A DNA stretch of 64,000 nucleotides from Nitrospirota bacterium (lineage in GTDB: Bacteria; JACPQY01). The DNA is taken from contig JACPQY010000024.1 in the NCBI GenBank assembly GCA_016190245.1, forward strand, positions 62,001-126,000, given 5' to 3'. Below, in pieces: positions 44,348 through 51,468 of the stretch. Both the position numbers and the translations under genes were made by a program. How positions within the stretch are numbered: the first letter of the stretch is position 1; every line of letters begins with the position of its first letter. The notes beneath the pieces are model-generated. The model was not told where the DNA came from, ran no database searches, and saw only the letters and a list, made by a program, of their open reading frames with translations.

Positions 44348-44930
44348 GCATGTTCCCATCTTCCGTCATCCCCTCGCCCAGGGGGCGGCGGAGGCTGAAG
44401 TCCGGGTGGTTGATGTAGCCCAGATTGTTGCCCGGGAACCCGATGGCCTCGTAGGCCACCGCACTGGTGTAGTAGATCCCGCGGATGAACTTGAGCAGGT
44501 AGCCGAAGAGCGGCGAGGTCGCTTCGACGGCGCGCGTTACCTCCGTGCGCTCGGGGAGACCCAACTTCACGTATTCTGCGCCGTACTTCTGCTTCGCCTG
44601 ATCGTCGAGGAAGCTCACGACCAGTGGCGCAGCCAAGGCAAGGGGGAGCATCGGGTCGTAAAGGGGTTCAAGGGGGCAGGCCTCCACCGCGCCGGCAAGT
44701 CCGCGCGGGTCCGCCTTGCCGCCCGGAACGATCGTGTCCGCCAGCATCAGGAGCTTTTCCTCCTCGTGCTGGGTCGGCGTCCGGCACGAGCCGAAGGCCA
44801 CATTGGGCTGGATCGAGGACTCATTCCCGCAGGCCCAGGTCACGAGCGGCAGGAGCGATGCCTGGCCGACAACCGCGAGAAAGTCGCGACGATGCCAGGC
44901 CGCAGGGCGGCCGTGAGGCGCCCGACTCAT
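44343..44930 (-). CDS. Gluconate 2-dehydrogenase subunit 3-like protein with Tat signal
   Basis: 195 residues. An N-terminal Tat signal (HRRDFLAVVGQASLLPLVTWAC) is followed by a domain resembling the gamma subunit of gluconate/glucose/fructose dehydrogenases, which helps export and stabilise the flavoprotein. The conserved LLMLADTIVPGG and an AYEAIGFPG segment near the end are present. The ATG overlaps the GMC gene stop (ATGA), and the cytochrome follows with a GTGA overlap, so the three form a membrane dehydrogenase complex in likely 1:1 synthesis. Confidence 0.87.
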   Translation of the reverse strand: MSRAPHGRPAAWHRRDFLAVVGQASLLPLVTWACGNESSIQPNVAFGSCRTPTQHEEEKLLMLADTIVPGGKADPRGLAGAVEACPLEPLYDPMLPLALAAPLVVSFLDDQAKQKYGAEYVKLGLPERTEVTRAVEATSPLFGYLLKFIRGIYYTSAVAYEAIGFPGNNLGYINHPDFSLRRPLGEGMTEDGNMP

Positions 44931-46378
44931 GACTTGACGTTCCCCACAATATATTCCGCGATCCGCTCGGCATTCGCGGAGATGGTCAGCGAGGGGTTGA
45001 CACCCGTCCCGCTGGGGACGCTCCCGCCGTCTGTCACAAACAGCCCCTTGTAGTTGAAGACCTCCCCGTAGGGATCGCACACTGCTGCATCGGGCGACGC
45101 CCCGATCCGGCAGGTTCCTTGGAGGTGAGCGCCCCCCCTCTCGAATCCACGTGGCGCCACGTCGAGGACCTCCGCGTCGGACGCCGCGGCGATCTCCTCG
45201 GCCACCCTCCGCACCTTGTCCATGTACGCCTGGAAAACGGGCGTGACCGGCAGGTCAATGATCGCCCTCCCGGTGCCGTCAATCCGCACCGTTCCCTCGC
45301 CCTTGACCATGCCGCTGAGTTGGCACGGCACCAGGCGATTCCGATAGACCTCGAACGCGAAGTGCTTGTGATCGAGCCCCCACGAGAGGTCGGGGCTTCC
45401 CCCCCCCCGTCGGCGGACATCCAAACCGCCGAAGATCCCCGGCGGGGTGGAGCCGGTGTGCATGTGGATGAGGTGGGAGCGCCACCAGCCGTAGGTCTGC
45501 ATCACCGCGTTGGTGCGCCCGCGCCAGATCGCCATGTTCTCATAGAACGGCTTCTTGAGGAGCCAGAGCCACGCGAGGTCGCCGCTGTTGGTGAAGTTGC
45601 GTCCCACTTGGTCGGACAGCTTGTCGAGGTACGGCGCCGACCGCAACAGGAGCGCCGCGTCCTCGACGGCGTTGCAAGCGATGCACACGAGCGGGGCGTC
45701 CACCTCCTTGGTGGTCCCGAAGGGGTCCCGGTACGTCACGCGGTAGCCGGCGCCCTCGGTCTTGATGGTCATCGCCTTGCAGCTTGTTCGGAACTCGGCG
45801 CCAAGTCCTTCGGCGGCCGGGATGTAGTTCAGGATGAGGCTCTTCTTCGCATCGTAGATGCAGGCGGCTTCGCAGAAGCCGCACTGGACGCAGCCCACGT
45901 AGGGGAACCGCCCGCGATCCGCCTTCTTGCCCGCGGCCTGGATGAGCGCGGCAAAAAACGTGCCGCCGGCGGGGACCTCGTCCCAGCGCGCCTGGGAGAC
46001 CGACATCATCTTTTCGACTTTCTCGTAGTAGGGGCTCATGAGCGAGCGCGTGATCCCGTCCGGCCACGGCTTGTAGCCGGTTTCGTCCACCCACTCGAAC
46101 ACCTCGCTGGGCGAGCGCAGCATCATGCCCGAGAAGAGGACCGAGCCGCCTCCAAGGGTTCGCGCATAGCGGAAGAGCGCCTCATAGTCGCTCGAAGGGA
46201 CCGCCGTGTAGAGCGTCTGGAGGTAGCGCGGGTCCCAGCTCTGGCGGAAGTCCTTGGCGGTGTTCCGTCCGCCCCACTCGAGGACGAGAACGTCGCGTCC
46301 CGACTCGGCGAGGCGGAGCGCGGCAATCGAGCCGCCGAATCCCGAACCGATGACGACTGCATCACGCGTTTCCGCCAC
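44927..46378 (-). CDS. GMC family FAD-dependent oxidoreductase
   Basis: 483 residues. The FAD-binding GSGFGGSIAALRLAESG is at the N-terminus, and the C-terminal GMC_C region has GAHLQGTCRIG (active His) and GTGVNPSLTISANAERIA (active Asn). A cysteine-rich segment CVQCGFCEAACIYDAKKS (about 170) is typical of a GMC subgroup that includes alcohol and sugar-acid dehydrogenases. It oxidises an alcohol group and, with the Tat subunit and multihaem cytochrome downstream, should feed electrons to the respiratory chain. The substrate is unknown. It has no signal of its own and may be exported with its Tat partner. Confidence 0.9.
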   Translation of the reverse strand: MAETRDAVVIGSGFGGSIAALRLAESGRDVLVLEWGGRNTAKDFRQSWDPRYLQTLYTAVPSSDYEALFRYARTLGGGSVLFSGMMLRSPSEVFEWVDETGYKPWPDGITRSLMSPYYEKVEKMMSVSQARWDEVPAGGTFFAALIQAAGKKADRGRFPYVGCVQCGFCEAACIYDAKKSLILNYIPAAEGLGAEFRTSCKAMTIKTEGAGYRVTYRDPFGTTKEVDAPLVCIACNAVEDAALLLRSAPYLDKLSDQVGRNFTNSGDLAWLWLLKKPFYENMAIWRGRTNAVMQTYGWWRSHLIHMHTGSTPPGIFGGLDVRRRGGGSPDLSWGLDHKHFAFEVYRNRLVPCQLSGMVKGEGTVRIDGTGRAIIDLPVTPVFQAYMDKVRRVAEEIAAASDAEVLDVAPRGFERGGAHLQGTCRIGASPDAAVCDPYGEVFNYKGLFVTDGGSVPSGTGVNPSLTISANAERIAEYIVGNVKS

Positions 46379-46442
46379 GGCGTCTGATTACCGCAGGGCG
46401 GGGTTTGCCGCAACTCGACGCGACGGGCGATGGATCGCGCCC

Positions 46443-46600
46443 CCTAGGCCCTGTTTGAAAACCCTTCGCCGGCCACCGCAATCCTTGTAGGGGAGGGTGC
46501 TTGCACCCTCCCTCCCCTCGGGCGGGTCCAAGGACCCGCCCCTAAGAACCGCCCTGCCCATGGTCGATCCCCTTAAGGTCGTTTTCAAACAGAGCCTAGG
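46443..46600. repeat. MITE-like element: 20-bp inverted repeats around two perfect hairpins
   Basis: The end sequences CCTAGGCCCTGTTTGAAAAC (46443-46462) and GTTTTCAAACAGAGCCTAGG (46581-46600) are reverse complements except for one base. Between them lie two perfect 10-2-10 hairpins (46491-46512, GGGAGGGTGC arms; 46520-46541, GGGCGGGTCC arms). The right end contains the livF stop codon. No transposase or target duplication is evident. Confidence 0.65.
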
Positions 46601-47297
46601 CCCCCAGATACGCCTCGCGGACGCGCGGGTCCTCGATGAGCGAGCGGCTCGGGCCTTCGAGGGCAATCTCCCCTGTTTCGAGCACGTAGGCGTGATCGGA
46701 GTTCTGGAGCGCGAGACGGGCGTTCTGCTCGATGAGAAGCAAGGTCAGTCCGCCGGCGTGGATCCGGCGCAGGGCATCAAAGACCTGAAGGACAATCTTG
46801 GGAGCCAGCCCCAGCGAGGGCTCGTCAATCATGAGCAGACGCGGGCGGGCCATGAGAGCGCGTCCCAGCGCGAGCATCTGTTGTTCGCCTCCGGAAAGCG
46901 TTCCGCCCAGTTGGCGGCGCCGCTCGCGAAGGCGGGGAAACAGCTCAAGCACCTCCACCTCGGCTCTCCGCACGTCGGCCTCGGACCGCGCGAATCCCCC
47001 CATCTTGAGGTTTTCTTCGACCGTGAGGTTTGGAAACATCCGGCGCCCCTCGGGCACGAGCACGAGCCCCTCCCTGGCGATGCGGTGGGCCGGACGCCCC
47101 TGAATGGCGCGCCCCTCGAACTCGATCCGGCCCGCGCGCGGCTGGAGCAGTCCCGCGATCGCGCGCAGCAGCGTGGATTTCCCCGCCCCGTTCGCTCCGA
47201 TCAAAGCCACCAGCGATCCCCTCGGCACTTCGAGGCGCACACCGCGCAGGGCCTGGATGCCGTCATAGGCCACGTGCAGGTTGTCCACCTTCAACAT
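46596..47297 (-). CDS. livF: Branched-chain amino-acid ABC transporter ATPase LivF
   Basis: 233 residues with Walker A GANGAGKST, signature LSGGEQQMLALGRALM, Walker B LLMIDEPSLGLAP and the LivF-specific LVPEGRRMFPNLTVEENL. It energises uptake with LivG, LivH, LivM and LivK, all encoded upstream. ATG 47297 has GGGAGG upstream and shares a base with the livG stop. The stop codon lies in the right arm of the inverted-repeat element. Confidence 0.95.
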   Translation of the reverse strand: MLKVDNLHVAYDGIQALRGVRLEVPRGSLVALIGANGAGKSTLLRAIAGLLQPRAGRIEFEGRAIQGRPAHRIAREGLVLVPEGRRMFPNLTVEENLKMGGFARSEADVRRAEVEVLELFPRLRERRRQLGGTLSGGEQQMLALGRALMARPRLLMIDEPSLGLAPKIVLQVFDALRRIHAGGLTLLLIEQNARLALQNSDHAYVLETGEIALEGPSRSLIEDPRVREAYLGA

Positions 47298-48082
47298 CAC
47301 ACCGCCTCCCCAAGATAGGCCTCGATCACCTTCGGATCCCGACGAACGGTCTCCGGATCGCCCTCGCTGATTCTCTCGCCGTGGTCCATCACCGTGATCC
47401 GCTCGCACAGGCCGAGCACCAGCTTCACGTCGTGCTCGATCACAAGGAGCGTCAGGTTGTGACGCTCGCGCACGCCGCGGAGGAAAGCCCGCAGTTCCTC
47501 CTTTTCGCGCGTGTTCATCCCCGCGGCCGGTTCATCGAGGAGGAGGACCTTCGGGCGCGAGGCCAGCGCCCGCACGATCTCGAGCTTGCGCTGGTGGCCG
47601 TAGGGCAGCGTGTGGGCGGGCTTCTCGGCCTCAGCCCCCAAGCCGACCTCGCTCAGCAGAGCCCTCGCGTCCGTCACCAGCTCCGCTTCCCGTCGGCCAA
47701 AACCGGGCAGGCGGAGGATGGCGGAGACCGGCATCGCTCGGGTGCGCAGGTGGAAACCGATGAGCACATTCTCCAGCACGGACAGCTCTCCAAAGAGGCG
47801 GATGTTCTGAAACGTTCGCCCCACACCAAGCGCGGCCACCTCGTGGGCGCCGCGTCCCGCGGTGTCCACGGACAAGATCTCGATCCGGCCTGCGTCCCGA
47901 TGCACGAAACCGGACACGGCGTTGAACAGCGTCGTTTTCCCCGCGCCGTTGGGCCCGATCAGACCGTGAATGGAGCCGGCCCCCACCGCCAAGTCCATCG
48001 CCGACACCGCCGCGAGGCCGCCGAACCGGACGGTGACACCGGTCAGCCGAATCGCCGTTTCCGTCAGGCCGCCCCGCGCCAT
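47297..48082 (-). CDS. livG: Branched-chain amino-acid ABC transporter ATPase LivG
   Basis: About 261 residues. Walker A GPNGAGKTT, FQNIRLFGELSVLENV (Q-loop and LivG motif), signature PYGHQRKLEIVRAL, Walker B VLLLDEPAAGMN and the C-terminal VIEHDVKLVLGLCERITVMDHG are all present. The start may be ATG 48082 or GTG 48097; both overlap the end of livM (48064). Confidence 0.95.
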   Translation of the reverse strand: MARGGLTETAIRLTGVTVRFGGLAAVSAMDLAVGAGSIHGLIGPNGAGKTTLFNAVSGFVHRDAGRIEILSVDTAGRGAHEVAALGVGRTFQNIRLFGELSVLENVLIGFHLRTRAMPVSAILRLPGFGRREAELVTDARALLSEVGLGAEAEKPAHTLPYGHQRKLEIVRALASRPKVLLLDEPAAGMNTREKEELRAFLRGVRERHNLTLLVIEHDVKLVLGLCERITVMDHGERISEGDPETVRRDPKVIEAYLGEAV

Positions 48083-49221
48083 CCCCGAATGGACCACGAG
48101 AACTCTCGCCTGCCGAACAGGCCCCGGCGGAAGAAGAGCATGATGACGATCAGCAACGCGGAGAAGATCACCATCCGGAGGCCCGGGATCCCCTCAAATT
48201 CACGCCCTGCGATGGTGATCGGCTCTTCCACAACCCTCAGGAGTTCTGAGCCGCCCGCGAAGAGAAACGACCCCACCACGGCCCCCGTCATGCTCCCCAG
48301 CCCTCCCACCACAATAATGATGAGGAGGTTGAACGTGAAAAAGAAGTTGAACTGCTTCGGATCCACCGTGGTGAGCAAATGAGCCAGCAGAGCTCCCCCC
48401 ACTCCCTGGAAGAAGGCGCTCACGACAAAGGCCGAGAGCTTGTACCGGAACACGTTGATCCCCGCGGCGCGCGCGGCCTGCTCGTCCTCCCGGATGGAGC
48501 GCCAGGCCCGGCCCACGGGCGAGCGCAGCAGGCCGGTGATCACCACCAGGGTCACGACGAGCCAGACAAACGCACCCGTCAAGGTCGTGTACGGGGGCAA
48601 CCCCTTGAGCCCCAGGGCGCCATTGGTCAGCCCGATCGCGTTGGTCGCCACGATGCGCACGATCTCGCCAAAACCCAGCGTCACAATCGCGAGATAGTCT
48701 CCCCGCACGCGGAAAACGGGCAGGCCGACGAGCACGGCAAACGCCGCCGCCATCCCCCCCCCCGCGAGGAGAGCAGGCAGGAACGGGAGTTGGATGCGGT
48801 CGAACGGCGGGAGGATGGGCTCGAGAATAAACGTCATCGCCTTCTCCTCCGGCGAGAGGGTGAGGATGGCCGCCGTGTAAGCACCGATGGCCGCGAACGC
48901 GTTCGGCTGCAAAGAGAACTGGCCCGTGATGCCGTTGACGAGGTTGTAGCTCGTCGCGAGGACCGCGTAGATCGTCCCCACGGTGAGCACGTGGACGAGG
49001 TACGTCGCCTCCGTGCCGCTGAGCCGGTGCGAGAGATAGTAGAGGGCCGCGATCGAGACCACGGTGAAGGCGCGGGAGACGAACGCCCCGGAGCCCTTCT
49101 GAGATCTGAAATCTGAGATCTGAGCTTCCGCAGCAGGTGGGGTCACCCGACCACCCGAGACAGCGCCGGAGTCGCTCGAAGACGTCCGGCCCGGAGGGCC
49201 GGTCTCGGGTGGCCGGGTCAC
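48064..49221 (-). CDS. livM: Branched-chain amino-acid ABC transporter permease LivM
   Basis: 385 residues with about nine membrane segments. The core includes TSYNLVNGITGQFSLQPNAFAAIGAYTAA, GDYLAIVTLGFGEIVRI and the permease EAA-like loop SPVGRAWRSIREDEQAARAAGINVFRYKL. The GTG at 49221 overlaps the livH stop (GTGA) with GAGGAG upstream, so the longer open frame to 49479 is not used. The first 50 residues are a non-conserved, hydrophilic extension that includes ISDFRSQK, encoded by a heptanucleotide repeat block at 49098-49128. Confidence 0.93.
   Translation of the reverse strand: MTRPPETGPPGRTSSSDSGAVSGGRVTPPAAEAQISDFRSQKGSGAFVSRAFTVVSIAALYYLSHRLSGTEATYLVHVLTVGTIYAVLATSYNLVNGITGQFSLQPNAFAAIGAYTAAILTLSPEEKAMTFILEPILPPFDRIQLPFLPALLAGGGMAAAFAVLVGLPVFRVRGDYLAIVTLGFGEIVRIVATNAIGLTNGALGLKGLPPYTTLTGAFVWLVVTLVVITGLLRSPVGRAWRSIREDEQAARAAGINVFRYKLSAFVVSAFFQGVGGALLAHLLTTVDPKQFNFFFTFNLLIIIVVGGLGSMTGAVVGSFLFAGGSELLRVVEEPITIAGREFEGIPGLRMVIFSALLIVIMLFFRRGLFGRREFSWSIRGWRGAA
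49098..49128. repeat. Heptanucleotide repeat block in the livM 5' region
   Basis: Units TTCTGAG, ATCTGAA, ATCTGAG, ATCTGAG in perfect seven-base register, AT-rich against a GC-rich background. It encodes the QISDFRSQK peptide before the first membrane helix of LivM. The repeat family matches that inside the GxGYxYP-like gene. Confidence 0.75.
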
Positions 49222-50114
49222 TCCGGCAGCTCCTCCCCCATGATGCCCGTCGGGCGCAGCAGGAGAATCGCGATGAGGATGAAGAAGGCGAGCGCGTCCC
49301 TGTAGCCCGACCAGTCCGGCAGGAAGGCCACGAACAGGACTTCGAGTCCTCCGAGGAGGAATCCTCCAAGAGCCGCCCCGGCCACGCTCCCGATCCCCCC
49401 GAGCACCGCCGCCACGAACGCCTTGATCCCCGGCAGCACGCCCATGAGTGGATTCACTTGGGCGAACTTGAGCGACCACATGATCCCGCCCACTGCGGCC
49501 AGAGCGGATCCCAGCCCAAACGTGAGCGAGATGACCCGGTTCGTGTCTACCCCCATGAGCTGGGCTGTCTCGCGATCACGCGAGATGGCACGCATCGCCA
49601 TGCCCACCTTGCTGCGATAGACGATCCAGAACGTCACCCCGAGCGTCAGAGCCGTCACGCCCGGAATCCACAGGCTCAGGATCGGCACCGAGAGCGCCCC
49701 GAGCTGAACCACTCGATCGAGGTTGCCCACGTCAGGAAAGGCCAGCGGCCGGCCGCCGAACGCCACGATCCCGAAGTTCTCCAGAAACAGAGACGCCCCG
49801 ATGGCGGTAATCAACAGCGAAAGCCGCGGCGCCGAGCGCAGCGGCCGGTAGGCCACGCGCTCCAAGGCCACGCCCGCCAGGGCCGTGAGAGCCACCGCGC
49901 CTGCAAAAGCCAGCGGCCACGGGAGGGGAACCGGCGAAAGGTGCATGCCCGTCAGGAGAAACAGCGCAAGGTACGCCCCCAGCATCAACACGTCCCCGTG
50001 GGCGAAGTTGATCAGCCGCAACACGCCGTACACGAGCGTGTAGCCGATCGCCACCAGGGCGTACAAACTGCCCAGGGAGAGGAGGTTGATCAGTTGCTGA
50101 AGGATGAGATCCAT
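49218..50114 (-). CDS. livH: Branched-chain amino-acid ABC transporter permease LivH
   Basis: 298 residues with about eight membrane segments. LivH features are LINLLSLGSLYALVAIGYTLVYGVLRLINFAHGDVLMLGAY at the start and the loop SKVGMAMRAISRDRETAQLMGVDTNRVISLTF that meets the ATPase. It pairs with LivM as the membrane channel. It lies 104 bases after the binding-protein gene. Confidence 0.95.
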   Translation of the reverse strand: MDLILQQLINLLSLGSLYALVAIGYTLVYGVLRLINFAHGDVLMLGAYLALFLLTGMHLSPVPLPWPLAFAGAVALTALAGVALERVAYRPLRSAPRLSLLITAIGASLFLENFGIVAFGGRPLAFPDVGNLDRVVQLGALSVPILSLWIPGVTALTLGVTFWIVYRSKVGMAMRAISRDRETAQLMGVDTNRVISLTFGLGSALAAVGGIMWSLKFAQVNPLMGVLPGIKAFVAAVLGGIGSVAGAALGGFLLGGLEVLFVAFLPDWSGYRDALAFFILIAILLLRPTGIMGEELPE

Positions 50115-50218
50115 GTCGAAGCGGTCAGCATACCGCTTTTATCGCTCAGCCTGCGAGAGAAACACCCCGTCCGCTTCGTCTTGCTGAGAGATGACAGCCG
50201 AAAGCTTCCCGGCCGGTC

Positions 50219-51337
50219 TCAGGGATTCACCGTGGCCACGTAGACGAACTCGCCGTTCTTGACCGTCCGGATGACCGCGCTCTTCAGCGTGTTGTGCTTC
50301 GCGTCCACGGTAATCACGCCCGAGACACCTTCGAAACCCTTGAGTTGCTCCAGGGCCGTCCGAATCTTCTCCGGCTCGGCCGAGCCGGCCTGCTCGATCG
50401 CCCCCGCCAGCATAAAGTAGGCGTCCGCGCCCAAGGCCCCCAGCCCGTCCGGCGCCGTCTGATGCTTCTTTCGGAAGGCCTTGACGTACGCATCCCCCAG
50501 AGCGGTGGTCGCCGACTTCTCGTCAAAGTGGGTCGAGAAGTAGAGACCCTCGACCGCCGCACCACCGATCTGGACCAACTCGGGGGCCTCCGCTCCATCC
50601 CCCGCCAGGAACACCGACTTGAGGCCCAGACCCCGCGCCTGCTTCGCGATCTGCGCCGCCTCCTGATAGTAGCCCGTCACCACGATCACATCCGGCGGCT
50701 CGCTCTTGAGCAAAGTGAGCTGAGGCGAGAAATCCTGATCCCCTGTCTGGTACTTCAACTCCTGCGTGATCTTCCCCCCACGTTTCACGAACGTAGTCTT
50801 GAAGAACGACGCAAGCCCCACCGAATAGTCCTGCGCAATGTCTTTGAAGACCACCGCCGTCTTCGCCTCGAGGTGGTCCACCGCGAAATTCGCGATCACT
50901 TCGCCCTGGAACGAATCGATGAAACACGCCCGGAACACGTACCTCTTGCCCTGGGTCACCAACGGATTCGTGGACGAGGGCGAAATCTGGGGAACCTTCT
51001 TCGCTTCGGCCACGGACGCGATCGCCATCGAGCGCGAGGAGGCAACCTCGCCGAGGATCGCCACCACCTTGTCCCTCTGCACCACGCGCTGCGCGGCCAC
51101 GGCCGCCTCGATCTTGTCGCTCTTGTCGTCCACCAATACCAGCTCGATCTCTCGATCGAGGACCTTGGGCTTCATCTCCTTCGCGACCTGCAAACCCGCC
51201 CAAGTCTGTTCCCCGAAGGCCGCCGTGTCCCCGGTCATCGAGAGCACGACCCCCACCTTGATCTTCTCCGGCGGCGTCGAGCCCGCCTCCTGCGCGAGCC
51301 CGAGCGCGAGGAGCGCGGCCATCGTCCAGCCCAGCAT
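50219..51337 (-). CDS. livK: Branched-chain amino-acid type ABC substrate-binding protein
   Basis: 372 residues with a signal peptide (about 1-19, ending LGLAQEAGS) and a type I periplasmic binding fold. Typical segments are IKVGVVLSMTGDTAAFGEQTWAGLQVA, VVAILGEVASSRSMAIASVAE and SGVITVDAKHN. It would bring leucine-type or other small ligands to LivHMGF. Ligand preference cannot be read from the sequence. ATG 51337 gives a normal signal peptide, while the frame extends to 51373. Confidence 0.93.
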   Translation of the reverse strand: MLGWTMAALLALGLAQEAGSTPPEKIKVGVVLSMTGDTAAFGEQTWAGLQVAKEMKPKVLDREIELVLVDDKSDKIEAAVAAQRVVQRDKVVAILGEVASSRSMAIASVAEAKKVPQISPSSTNPLVTQGKRYVFRACFIDSFQGEVIANFAVDHLEAKTAVVFKDIAQDYSVGLASFFKTTFVKRGGKITQELKYQTGDQDFSPQLTLLKSEPPDVIVVTGYYQEAAQIAKQARGLGLKSVFLAGDGAEAPELVQIGGAAVEGLYFSTHFDEKSATTALGDAYVKAFRKKHQTAPDGLGALGADAYFMLAGAIEQAGSAEPEKIRTALEQLKGFEGVSGVITVDAKHNTLKSAVIRTVKNGEFVYVATVNP

Positions 51338-51468
51338 GCGTGCAGTCCTACCAAGCCCCTCCACCGGCGTCAAGTTGTGGAGCCCCGAGTGCCCGTGCTA
51401 TGAAGACGGGCGGGAGACGCGGCGCGCCCGAGGCAAAAGGAGTGGCGGGCCACCCGCTGCAGACGAGA

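Noticed and set aside
45119-46387. 422-codon plus-strand frame opposite the GMC gene
   Set aside because: It is the complement of a well-supported flavoprotein and shows no recognisable domain.
49222-49479. N-terminal extension of LivM to 49479
   Set aside because: It overlaps livH by over 250 bases; a GTG with a good ribosome site exists exactly at the livH stop.
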